A DNA stretch of 64,000 nt from Dehalococcoidia bacterium. GTDB lineage: Bacteria; Chloroflexota; Dehalococcoidia; Tepidiformales; Tepidiformaceae. The notes beneath the pieces were generated by a model. That model was not told where the DNA came from. It searched no databases and was given only the letters and a program-made list of their open reading frames with translations. The DNA is taken from assembly GCA_020853755.1 (NCBI GenBank), contig JADYYG010000034.1, forward strand, positions 1-64,000, read 5' to 3'. Every line of letters starts with the position of its first letter. Position 1 is the stretch's first letter. The position numbers and the translations under genes are program-made. Below, piece after piece: positions 31,506 to 39,422 of the stretch.

Positions 31506-32591
31506 ATGATCATTCGTATGTCCCCCGGGGCTTCCATCGAACAACTGGAGCGGGTTATCAACCGCATCACGCAGGACTACGGCCTGCGCTGCGAGACCAT
31601 CGTCTCGGACACCACCGTTATCGGTGTGAAAGGCATCGCATCGGTCGTCGATGAGGGCCGCATCCTCGAGCTGCCCGGCGTAGACCGCGTCATCCGCATC
31701 ACGGAGAAGTACAAGGACGCGAGCCGGAGCTTCCACCGGGACGATTCGGTTATCGACATCGCCCCGGGGGTGCGCGCTGGAGGGCCGCACCTCACGTTCT
31801 TCGGCGGGCCCTGCGCCATCGAATCCGAGAAGCAGGCCATTGAATCGGCCATGATGGCGAAAGACGCAGGCGTCGATGTCCTGCGCGCGTTCGTCGATAA
31901 GTCGCGCACAAGCCCGTACGACTACCGTGGGCTCGAACTACAGAAGGGCCTCGAAATCGCCGCCGCGATGAAGGAGGCTACCGGCCTCCCGACAGTGTCC
32001 GAACTGATCGACCTTCGCCACCTCGATGCCTTCCTCAAGGCAGGGATCGACGTCATCCAGGTCGGCGCGCGCAGCGCCCAGTACTCGCCGCTACTCGAAG
32101 AACTCTCGCGGATTGAGAACCCGGTGGTGCTGAAGCACGGCTTCGGCAACGACCTCAACGAGTGGCTGTGCGCGGCCGCCTACATCATGTCCGGCATGGA
32201 CCGCGAGGGCCGGGTCGCAGGCTCGGGGAACCGCAACGTCATCCTCTGCTACCGCGGCATCAAGAGCTTCGAAAGCGAGACCCGCTTCGGCGCGGACACA
32301 GGCATGATCCCACTGGTGCGGATGCGCTCCCACCTCCCGCTCATCGCCGACCCCAGCCACAGCGGCGGCGACCGCCGGCTCGTCGAGCGGATGACGTACG
32401 CCTTCGTCGCTGCGGGCGCGCAGGGCATTGAGTTCGACATCCACAACAACCCCGCCGAGGCGCTCTGCGACGGCAAGCAGGCCGTCCAGGAAGACGCCGG
32501 GCGGATCATCGCGACTGCCCGCCGGATCCATGCCATGCTCGACGGCATCGGTATCGAGACGGGCTCCAGCGTGCCAGTAGCGGCGGTCTAA
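31506..32591 (+). CDS. aroF: 3-deoxy-7-phosphoheptulonate (DAHP) synthase, type I-beta, divergent
   Basis: 361 residues. An N-terminal ferredoxin-like regulatory domain (about 1-70, MIIRMSPGASIEQLERVINR) precedes the KDPG-type barrel. GGPCAIES gives metal ligand Cys103; the substrate segment is DKSRTSPY with Lys132; VILCYRGIKSFE and DPSHSGGDRR (His285) follow. The glutamate ligand is Asp311 (EFDIHNNP) where the family has Glu, and the RGGAFKPRTSP loop reads RAFVDKSRTSP. It should catalyse the first shikimate-pathway step, but the divergence leaves room for a related aldolase. Confidence 0.8.
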   Translation: MIIRMSPGASIEQLERVINRITQDYGLRCETIVSDTTVIGVKGIASVVDEGRILELPGVDRVIRITEKYKDASRSFHRDDSVIDIAPGVRAGGPHLTFFGGPCAIESEKQAIESAMMAKDAGVDVLRAFVDKSRTSPYDYRGLELQKGLEIAAAMKEATGLPTVSELIDLRHLDAFLKAGIDVIQVGARSAQYSPLLEELSRIENPVVLKHGFGNDLNEWLCAAAYIMSGMDREGRVAGSGNRNVILCYRGIKSFESETRFGADTGMIPLVRMRSHLPLIADPSHSGGDRRLVERMTYAFVAAGAQGIEFDIHNNPAEALCDGKQAVQEDAGRIIATARRIHAMLDGIGIETGSSVPVAAV

Positions 32592-32636
32592 AACGCCGCG
32601 CGAACAAAAGTCACATCGAAATCCGGGGCTCGCGAG

Positions 32637-32642
32637 TACACT
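32637..32642 (+). promoter_or_regulatory. -10 element (TACACT), leaderless type
   Basis: TACACT then 6 bases then the ATG of the membrane protein at 32649. No ribosome site in between. Confidence 0.45.
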
Positions 32643-32648
32643 CGATCC

Positions 32649-33965
32649 ATGCGACCGGGCTCCCGTGATATTCCACTGCCGTTCACGGCGGCGCGCCGAG
32701 TGCGCCCGCCTCAGCTCCCATGGCTCTTCGCCGTCTGGATGGCCGCCTCCGCGCTAACCGCGGTCTCGGCCGGACTCGTGCTGGGCATCCTCGCCGCCAC
32801 CCAGGACGGCTTCGGCGCCAGCCACTGGACCGAAGCCGTGCAGGCGCACGGGCGCCTCCAGCTCTGGGCGTTCGCAGGCGTGTTCATCGTCACGCTCTCG
32901 TTCGAGTTCCTCGTCCGCATGAACGGCCGGCCGTTGTTCCCCGTGCCGGTGCGTGCTGGCGTCCCCGGGGGGCTGCTGCTTGGCGCGCTGCTGATGGCTG
33001 CCGCCCAGGTCTGGAACGGGCCGCTCGGTTTCCTGGGCCCTATGGGTGGAGCTGTCCTGCTGGCGGCGGCCGGTCTGTTCGCCTGGGAAGTCTGCCACGT
33101 CCGTCCCCCGCACAGCCTCAAGCTTGACCCGCAGCCCTGGTTCTTCTGGCTGGGGTCGGTCTGGCTCTTCATTGCCGCAGCGGCGACGTTCGCGCTCTCC
33201 CTGCGCTGGGACGGCGGCGTCTCGCTGCCAGTCGAATCCCATGCGGTCGCCGAGATCTTCATTCGCGGCTTCATCATCCAGGTCATCCTGGCGGTTGCCC
33301 CGCGGGCGATGGTGGGCCACCTGGGCCTGCGCCGCATCGATGCCCGGCAGCAGATCATCCTGCTCGCGCTCGTGAACGGCGGCCTCATCACCTGGCTGGC
33401 TGGCCAGGATGCAGGAGTCCTGCCCGGCGTTTCCGCCCTGGTTCGACTGGGGAATATTGCTCTCGGTGGCGCGCTGCTTGCTCTCACGTGGTGGCTTGGC
33501 GTGCTGGATGCCCGCCGGCCACGCCGCGAACGGTACGACTGGCTCCTCCCGATCGCCTGGATCGCCGTTGCCGTCTACGGCATCGCGCTCATCGCTATCA
33601 GTGTCACCCCGTCGCTGGACCTGAACCTGTACCAGGAAGGCGCCATCCGCCACCTGTTCCTGTTGGGCTTCATGGTCCCGCTCATGATCGGGATGGCTCA
33701 CATCGTCCTCGAACGCTTCGGCATCGGCCGGATCCCGAACGTAAACGCGCTGACCGGCGCGTTCATCGTGGCGATCGTCGCGTGGCCGCTGCGCATCCTG
33801 CCCGCGCTGACGGACTCGGCGCCGGGTTCGGTTGGCCAGGGCCTGATGGGTCTCTCCGGTGTGTTGATGATGGTCAGCCTGGCGCTCACCGCGTTTGTTT
33901 GCGCCCGGGTTGCTTACCTTGCCAGCCGGCCGCGGACGATGACGGTGGTTGGCCTACCCGCCTGA
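32649..33965 (+). CDS. Polytopic membrane protein, NnrS-like
   Basis: 438 residues with about twelve membrane helices. Histidines lie in or beside helices (QAHGRLQLWAFAGVF, ESHAVAEIFIRGF, MVGHLGL, AIRHLFLLGF and GMAHIVLERFG), resembling NnrS haem-copper membrane proteins linked to nitric-oxide/nitrosative stress and to haem-copper oxidase-like folds. The family call rests on this pattern only. A haem or copper role is likely from the histidines but is inference. It starts with a leaderless-type promoter. No nitrogen-oxide genes are adjacent. Confidence 0.55.
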   Translation: MRPGSRDIPLPFTAARRVRPPQLPWLFAVWMAASALTAVSAGLVLGILAATQDGFGASHWTEAVQAHGRLQLWAFAGVFIVTLSFEFLVRMNGRPLFPVPVRAGVPGGLLLGALLMAAAQVWNGPLGFLGPMGGAVLLAAAGLFAWEVCHVRPPHSLKLDPQPWFFWLGSVWLFIAAAATFALSLRWDGGVSLPVESHAVAEIFIRGFIIQVILAVAPRAMVGHLGLRRIDARQQIILLALVNGGLITWLAGQDAGVLPGVSALVRLGNIALGGALLALTWWLGVLDARRPRRERYDWLLPIAWIAVAVYGIALIAISVTPSLDLNLYQEGAIRHLFLLGFMVPLMIGMAHIVLERFGIGRIPNVNALTGAFIVAIVAWPLRILPALTDSAPGSVGQGLMGLSGVLMMVSLALTAFVCARVAYLASRPRTMTVVGLPA

Positions 33966-33966
33966 T

Positions 33967-34707
33967 TCAGGCGAGGATGCGCGCCTTCGCGGCCGACATC
34001 GCCGTGGTGCTCAGCCCGATGCTTTCGAGGTAGCCGGCGGGTCCGCCGTAGGTCGTCGCGATGTGCCGCAGGGTCGCCTGCATCACGTCCGGTGGCGATG
34101 CCATCAGTTCCTGCGCGCGCTCTTCGGTGATGCCGCGCTCGGCCATCTTCGGGCGCCATTCGGGGAACAGCGGCGCCAGCAGGGAAGCAGACACGGCATA
34201 GTCCTCTACGATGTCCGTCTCCTCGATGCCTGCGAGGCCGAGAATGAGGGCGGCGGCAACGCCTGTCCGGTCCTTGCCGGCGGCGCAGTGGAAGAGCACG
34301 CCGCCATTCGTGCCGGCGAGCACTTCGAAGAGCGTGCGGTAGGCGTCCCGGCCGGTCTCGAGCATGCGTTCGTAGACCACTGCGTAGCCGGGGAACGGTT
34401 CGTTTGCCTGGCCCGTCGGGGATTGGTCCTGTTCGAAGACGGGAGCGAAGACGTGCTGGATGCCGAACGGAACCGGATCCGGCGTCGCTTCTCGCTCCCG
34501 CTCGGCCGTGGAGCGGAGGTCGATGATGGTGGCGACACCGGCGTCGCGAAGGGCGCCGAGCCCGTTGGCGGTCAGCCGGTGCAGGCCCGCCGAGCGGACG
34601 ATGGTGCTGGAGGTGGTACGGCCATCGAGCGACCGGTAGCCGCCGATGTGGCGCACGTTGTGTGCGATTTCGAGCCTCAGCTCGCGGTTGGTGATCGTTA
34701 GCGTCAT
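33967..34707 (-). CDS. Tyrosine/dual-specificity protein phosphatase
   Basis: 246 residues. The CX5R active site is HCAAGKDRTG, followed by a helix AAALILGLAG; the N-terminal NVRHIGGYRSLDGR and the general-acid region FGIQHVFAP fit the Y_phosphatase3 family, which includes lipid and protein tyrosine phosphatases. The ATG at 34705-34707 puts the conserved RHIGGYR at residue 19. It is convergent with the NnrS-like gene. Substrate unknown. Confidence 0.85.
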   Translation of the reverse strand: MTLTITNRELRLEIAHNVRHIGGYRSLDGRTTSSTIVRSAGLHRLTANGLGALRDAGVATIIDLRSTAEREREATPDPVPFGIQHVFAPVFEQDQSPTGQANEPFPGYAVVYERMLETGRDAYRTLFEVLAGTNGGVLFHCAAGKDRTGVAAALILGLAGIEETDIVEDYAVSASLLAPLFPEWRPKMAERGITEERAQELMASPPDVMQATLRHIATTYGGPAGYLESIGLSTTAMSAAKARILA

Positions 34708-34793
34708 ACAAACAGCTTCGCAGGCGTCCGTGAACCACGCATTAACGGCCAACTGCGCTTGTCTCTTCGGCGCGTTCTGGCAACGATCGCGGC

Positions 34794-35876
34794 GTGATTA
34801 ACCGCGACCGGATCGTCCAGACCTTCCTCGAACTCGTTGCCATCGATTCGCCGTCCGGCGAAGAAGATGCCATCGCTGCCGAACTCGAACGGCGGCTGCA
34901 GGCGCTCGGACTCGAAGCCAGCCAGGACGCCGCCGGGAATGTCCTTGCTCGGCGAGACGGCACAGGCGATGCCATCCTTCTCTCCGCGCACATGGACACG
35001 GTGGAGCCCGGCCGTGGCATCAAGCCTGTCTGGGACGGTGCGGACATCATTCGCAGCGACGGGACGACCATCCTCGGTGCCGACAACAAGGCCGGGTGTG
35101 CGGTCATCCTCGAGGTCATCCAGTCGGCCATCGAGGACGGGGCGGAAACGCGCGCCATCGAGGTTGCCATCAGCCGAGGCGAAGAGGTTGGCCTGACCGG
35201 CGCGGCGAACATGGACTACAGCCGCATCTCCGCGAAGGTCGCCATCGTTATCGATAGCGGCGGGCCGCCTTCGAGTATCCAGGGGCAGGCGCCGTACCAC
35301 AGCGTGTACGACATCGCGGTCCACGGGCGCTCGGCGCATGCCGGCCTCGAACCGGAGAAGGGCGTGCCAGCCATCTCTATCGCCGCCGAGATCATTGTTG
35401 GGCTGCCGCAGGGGCGCTTCGACAGCGAAACGACCGGGAACGTGGGCAAGGTCCAGGGCGGCCTCGTGCGCAATGCCGTGCCTGACTACACGCTCATCCA
35501 GGGCGAGATGCGCAGCATGGTGGAAGAAAAGCTCGAGACGCTCATTTCGGGCGCACGGAAGCACGTGGACGAGGTCCGCGACGCGCACCCGGACGCGACC
35601 ATCGATGCCAGCTTCAGCCAGGCCTACCCGGGATACACGCTCACGCCCGAAGACCCCGCGGTGAAACTGCTGTTCCCGGTACTCGAACGGCTGGGCTACA
35701 AACCGAACCCGCACCCTGTCGGCGGCGGCACCGACGGCAACGTGTTCCGCGGCCAGGGCATTGCGAGCGTGGTCATCGGCCGCGGTGGCTACAACCAGCA
35801 CACGAAGGACGAGTACCTCGTGATCCCGGAGATGCTGCAGTGCGCCGCCGTCGTGGAGGGCTGCGTTCGCCTTTAG
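34794..35876 (+). CDS. M20-family metallopeptidase, PepT/tripeptidase-like
   Basis: 360 residues. The di-zinc motifs are LSAHMDTVEPG (His, Asp), LGADNKAGCAVILE (Asp), SRGEEVGLTGA (catalytic Glu) and the dimerisation domain with HGRSAHAGLEPEKGVPA; a terminal QHTKDEYL supplies the last ligand. The GADNKAG and EVGLTGA segments resemble peptidase T and related aminotripeptidases. Cytoplasmic, no signal peptide. It starts with GTG at 34794. It is divergent from the phosphatase gene. Confidence 0.88.
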   Translation: MINRDRIVQTFLELVAIDSPSGEEDAIAAELERRLQALGLEASQDAAGNVLARRDGTGDAILLSAHMDTVEPGRGIKPVWDGADIIRSDGTTILGADNKAGCAVILEVIQSAIEDGAETRAIEVAISRGEEVGLTGAANMDYSRISAKVAIVIDSGGPPSSIQGQAPYHSVYDIAVHGRSAHAGLEPEKGVPAISIAAEIIVGLPQGRFDSETTGNVGKVQGGLVRNAVPDYTLIQGEMRSMVEEKLETLISGARKHVDEVRDAHPDATIDASFSQAYPGYTLTPEDPAVKLLFPVLERLGYKPNPHPVGGGTDGNVFRGQGIASVVIGRGGYNQHTKDEYLVIPEMLQCAAVVEGCVRL

Positions 35877-36847
35877 TGGCCGGACTTCGCGCCGCCGGCT
35901 GCTGTTGGAGCGGCTTCGCCGGACTCCCCGCTGTTCGCGTGCCCGTAGGCTTCCGAGAACGCTTCGTTCACGTGCAGTACGCCGTCGTTGAGCGTAGCGA
36001 AGGCGTAGTCGGGCGTGATTTCGGGGAGGGCGTCCGCTTGCGCCTGCGTGACGATGGTGGCGCCCGCGGGAACGTAACGCTTCTCGGCGATGGTGACGCC
36101 GATCACCTTCGCGCCCGGCTCGATGACCACGTTCTTCCCGATGGTCGATTTGAAGACAAGGGCCTGCATGCCAACGAAGGTGTGGTCGCCGACGGCTGCC
36201 GGGCCATGCACCTGCGACTGGTGGGCGAGCGAGACGCCTTTGCCGACGTACACGGCGTACTTCTTTCCGCCCACCGTCACGAGGTTCTGGTCGACCACCT
36301 TCCCGCCGTTCATGGTTTCCAGCGCGTGGATGACCACGCCATCCTGCACGTTCGAACCGTCCCCGATCATGATCGGCTGGCCTTCGTCGCCGCGGATGCT
36401 GGCGAACGGCGCCACGAACACATCCTTGCCGAGGATCACATCACCGATGACCGAGGCGAGCCTGTCGACGTAACTTCCGGTCCCGACGACAGGATTGTTG
36501 ATGTCCGGGTTGAAGCTGGTCACCACGTTCGGACGAAGGTTCGCGGGCGCTTCGACGGCGGTCTCGGAAGGTTGGGCTTTCGGAGCGGCGAACTTCGCCT
36601 GGTAGATGGTCCACCCAGCCAGCAACGCGACAACGGCGATAAGCGCCCCGTTGATGAGTTGCTGGTGTGACCAGTCGGCGACGCGGTTCAGGCTGGGCAG
36701 CTTCGGGAGGTCGAACGTGAAGTGCAGCGAGAGGCCGCCTTCGGCCTTGCGGGTGAGGCCGATGGGTGTTTCGGCGCCGGGAAGCGCCACGATGTTCCCC
36801 GGGGTCTCCTCGGAATCAGGCACGGGCTGTTCGGCTGCTTCGGCCAT
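35873..36847 (-). CDS. Membrane-anchored Cam-type gamma carbonic anhydrase
   Basis: 324 residues. After a ~60-residue cytoplasmic stretch comes one membrane helix (about 64-83) and then the left-handed beta-helix of gamma carbonic anhydrases. Zinc ligands His174 (VVIHAL), His209 and His214 (LAHQSQVHG) are present, as are Glu155 in GDEGQP and Glu177 in HALET, which in Methanosarcina Cam help proton transfer. So it is a true Cam rather than a CamH. It would hydrate CO2 on the outer membrane face. The ATG at 36845-36847 is the probable start; the upstream frame overlaps another gene. Confidence 0.88.
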   Translation of the reverse strand: MAEAAEQPVPDSEETPGNIVALPGAETPIGLTRKAEGGLSLHFTFDLPKLPSLNRVADWSHQQLINGALIAVVALLAGWTIYQAKFAAPKAQPSETAVEAPANLRPNVVTSFNPDINNPVVGTGSYVDRLASVIGDVILGKDVFVAPFASIRGDEGQPIMIGDGSNVQDGVVIHALETMNGGKVVDQNLVTVGGKKYAVYVGKGVSLAHQSQVHGPAAVGDHTFVGMQALVFKSTIGKNVVIEPGAKVIGVTIAEKRYVPAGATIVTQAQADALPEITPDYAFATLNDGVLHVNEAFSEAYGHANSGESGEAAPTAAGGAKSGH

Positions 36848-36954
36848 GATGGCGTCATCCTCGCGTGGCGTTCCTTCTTGGTATCGAAGGATGGTGCGGC
36901 GGCGCGCAGTAGGCAGAACCCGTAAGGGCGCCCTTGACCCGGAAGAACGGTTGG

Positions 36955-36982
36955 TTGACACCCTTTCCGGCTCACCTATGAT
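36955..36982 (+). promoter_or_regulatory. Strong sigma-70-type promoter of the AAA+ gene
   Basis: TTGACA (36955-36960), 16-base spacer, TATGAT (36977-36982), the best match to consensus in the window. A leader of about 130 bases follows before the start at 37124. Confidence 0.7.
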
Positions 36983-36988
36983 CCGAAT

Positions 36989-37123
36989 CAGAGAGGCCCT
37001 TCTCCCTCGGGAGGGCGCACCGCCCCGTGGCGGTGTCCGGGATCCGGGTTCCCGTGCTGCCGCGCGCTTGCCCCTCCCTCGGCTCTCCGGCATTCGTGCC
37101 GGAAAACTTGAGGAGTGGCTTCT
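36989..37123 (+). other. Structured 5' leader of the AAA+ gene
   Basis: About 135 bases with several small inverted repeats: CTCCC/GGGAG near 37003-37014, ACCGCC/GGCGGT near 37019-37034, and CCGGCA-TTCG-TGCCGG at 37087-37102. The last is a UUCG-capped hairpin just before the AGGAG ribosome site at 37111-37115. No known riboswitch class is recognised. Confidence 0.4.
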
Positions 37124-38524
37124 GTGTCGACACTTGAAAGGCCAAGGACTGTTGGCGAACTGAAAGCGGCTGGCTACAAGGTGCTGCCAGTGCGCGAAGA
37201 AATGCGCAAGAACCTGATCGCCAAGATCCGCAGCGGGGAGGATATCTTCCCCGGCATCTTCGGCTACGAAGAGACGGTTATCCCGCACATCGTGAACGCG
37301 ATCCTCGCGGGCCAGGACATCATTTTCCTCGGCGAACGCGGCCAGGCGAAGTCCCGCATCATCCGATCGCTCATCTCGCTGCTGGACGAAGATATCCCGT
37401 CGCTCGCAGGCACGGAAATCCTCGAAGACCCGTATGACCCAATTACCCGGGCCGGGCGGGACATCATCGAAGCGAAGGGCGACGACGCGGAACTGGTCTG
37501 GGTGCCGCGCGAGAACCGCTACGGCGAAAAGCTCGCGACCCCGGATATCACCATCGCCGACCTTATCGGCGAGGTGGACCCGATCAAGGTCGCTGAGGGG
37601 CGCTACCTCGGCGACGAACTGACCATCCACTACGGCCTCATCCCGCGGACAAACCGCGGCATCTTCTGCCTGAACGAACTGCCGGACCTTGCCGAGCGCA
37701 TCCAGGTGGGCCTCCTCAACATCATGGAAGAGCGCGACGTCCAGATTCGCGGCTACCGGATCCGCCTGCCGCTCGACGTTTTCGTCGTCGCCAGCGCGAA
37801 CCCCGAGGACTACACGAACCGCGGCCGCATCATCACCCCGCTCAAGGACCGCTACGGCGCCCAGATCCGGACGCACTACCCGACCCGGATCGAGCACGAG
37901 ATCGGCATCATGGAGGCGGAGCACCACCCGATCCCGGGCGACTTCAAGGTCACCGTCCCGGCCTACATGAAGGAGATCATCGCGGAGATCAGCCGGCTCG
38001 CGCGGCGCAGCCCCGATGTAAACCAGCGGTCCGGCGTCAGCGTCCGCGCCAGCATCGCGAACTACGAATCGATGCTTGCGAACGCCCTTCGCCGCGCCGT
38101 TATCACGGGCGAGGAGGAGGTTGTCCCGCGAATCAGTGACCTCCCGTACGTTGTCCCCGCCCTCACCGGCAAGGTCGAGTTCGAAACCGTAGAGGAAGGC
38201 CGCGAGGACCAGATCATCGAGAAGCTCATTCAGGGTGCAGTGGTCGCCGTGTTCAACCGCTACTACAACCTCGGCGAGCTCGAACTGGTGGTGAACAAGT
38301 TCAAGTCGGGCGCTGCCGTCGAAGTGGGGGACATGAGCCCGAGCGCCGATTACGCCCGGCTGGTGGCCAGCGTGGATGGCTTGCGCGAGGCGGTCGACAA
38401 AGCTGGCGCTGGCCGTTCGCCGGCAGAGATCGCGGCGGCGGCCGAGTTCCTGCTCGAAGGCCTCCACCTGAACAAGCGCCTCAACAAGGACAAGGTCGGC
38501 GGTAAAGTCCAATACCGCGGCTGA
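37124..38524 (+). CDS. AAA+ ATPase related to magnesium chelatase subunit I / MoxR
   Basis: 466 residues. The P-loop reads GERGQAKSR (70-78) and the Walker B FCLNE (181-185), followed by VQVGLLNIMEERDVQIRG and VVASANPEDYTNRGRII, with sensor residues as in BchI/MoxR proteins. Such ATPases remodel or load metal on partners, usually with a von Willebrand factor A protein. No such partner is adjacent; a GNAT gene follows. The start is GTG at 37124, 8 bases after AGGAG; GTG at 37115 overlaps the ribosome site. A strong promoter and a structured leader precede it. Confidence 0.8.
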   Translation: MSTLERPRTVGELKAAGYKVLPVREEMRKNLIAKIRSGEDIFPGIFGYEETVIPHIVNAILAGQDIIFLGERGQAKSRIIRSLISLLDEDIPSLAGTEILEDPYDPITRAGRDIIEAKGDDAELVWVPRENRYGEKLATPDITIADLIGEVDPIKVAEGRYLGDELTIHYGLIPRTNRGIFCLNELPDLAERIQVGLLNIMEERDVQIRGYRIRLPLDVFVVASANPEDYTNRGRIITPLKDRYGAQIRTHYPTRIEHEIGIMEAEHHPIPGDFKVTVPAYMKEIIAEISRLARRSPDVNQRSGVSVRASIANYESMLANALRRAVITGEEEVVPRISDLPYVVPALTGKVEFETVEEGREDQIIEKLIQGAVVAVFNRYYNLGELELVVNKFKSGAAVEVGDMSPSADYARLVASVDGLREAVDKAGAGRSPAEIAAAAEFLLEGLHLNKRLNKDKVGGKVQYRG

Positions 38525-38533
38525 CCTGAACGA

Positions 38534-39067
38534 ATGGACTGGACCATCACCAGCATCGGCGCGAGTGGCCCCCTCTTCGAGGGGGCCATCGCCGTGTATG
38601 GCGAGGCATTCAGCCGCCCGCCCTACAGCGACCCTGACCGCGGGGCCGAGATCCGCCAGCGGATTCGCGATACCCACGTCTTCCGATCCGGCTTCAGCTT
38701 CCTTGTGGCCTGCTCTGGGCCCGAACGCGTGGTCGGCATGGCCTACGGGTACCACGGCTCTGATGGGCAATGGTGGCACGACACCGTCCGCCGGGCGCTC
38801 GAACCGCGGCTTGCCGAGCAGTGGCTCGGCAACTCGTACGAACTGGTCGAAATCGCCGTCCACCCCGTCGCGCAAAGCCATGGGATCGGCGCGGAACTTA
38901 TCGAGAACCTGCTCGATGGGCGCCACGAGGCCACGTGCGTCCTCAGCACACGTACTGACAGCGACGCCCACCGGCTCTACCGCCGCCTCGGGTTCGAAGA
39001 GATTACCGAGATGGCGTTCACGGCCGGTGGCTACCCGTTTTACGTGATGGGCAAGAAACTGCGGTGA
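38534..39067 (+). CDS. GNAT-family N-acetyltransferase
   Basis: 177 residues. The acetyl-CoA pyrophosphate-binding region is QSHGIGAELIENLLDG (Q/RxxGxG/A), preceded by LVEIAVHPVA and followed by STRTDSDAHRLYRRLGFEE, all GNAT hallmarks. It begins 9 bases after the AAA+ gene and is probably co-transcribed. Acceptor unknown; a protein lysine or amino sugar is possible. Confidence 0.82.
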   Translation: MDWTITSIGASGPLFEGAIAVYGEAFSRPPYSDPDRGAEIRQRIRDTHVFRSGFSFLVACSGPERVVGMAYGYHGSDGQWWHDTVRRALEPRLAEQWLGNSYELVEIAVHPVAQSHGIGAELIENLLDGRHEATCVLSTRTDSDAHRLYRRLGFEEITEMAFTAGGYPFYVMGKKLR

Positions 39068-39085
39068 GCACGAAGGAGCCGCCCG

Positions 39086-39415
39086 TTGGCTGAGGACTCA
39101 TTCCGGTGTGTGCACTGCAAACAGCAGGTGGATTCGCTGTCGTTCGGCACGACTCAGCGGAACCACTGCCCGCAGTGCCTCTGGAGCCGTCACGTCGATA
39201 ACTTCCCCGGCGACCGGAAGTCCGACTGCGGCGGGCCGATGGAGCCACTCGCGGTGTTCGTAGCGCAGGGCGGCGAGTGGATGCTCATCCATCGCTGCAA
39301 GACCTGCCGGCACCTGCACGAAAACCGCATCGCCGGGGACGACAGCATCATGCTTCTGCTGGCTATCGCCGCGAAACCGCTGGCGAACCCGCCGGTCCCG
39401 CTGGAGTTTCGGTAG
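39086..39415 (+). CDS. RNHCP-domain zinc protein
   Basis: 109 residues. FRCVHCKQQV and RNHCPQCLWSRHVD give the RNHCP signature with two CxxC pairs; a third pair is RCKTCRHLHENRIAGDD. Proteins of this family are small probable zinc-ribbon proteins of unknown function. The start is TTG at 39086 with AAGGAG about 10 bases upstream. It is likely the third gene of the AAA+-GNAT transcript. Convergent with the E2 gene. Confidence 0.85.
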   Translation: MAEDSFRCVHCKQQVDSLSFGTTQRNHCPQCLWSRHVDNFPGDRKSDCGGPMEPLAVFVAQGGEWMLIHRCKTCRHLHENRIAGDDSIMLLLAIAAKPLANPPVPLEFR

Positions 39416-39422
39416 CTGAGAG

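Noticed and set aside
37115-37123. GTG at 37115 as start of the AAA+ gene
   Set aside because: It overlaps the AGGAG ribosome site that is correctly spaced for the GTG at 37124.
35873-38971. A single 1032-residue minus-strand frame covering the carbonic anhydrase and running through the AAA+ gene
   Set aside because: Only the part up to 36847 encodes a recognisable protein; the rest is antisense to the well-supported AAA+ gene and crosses its promoter.
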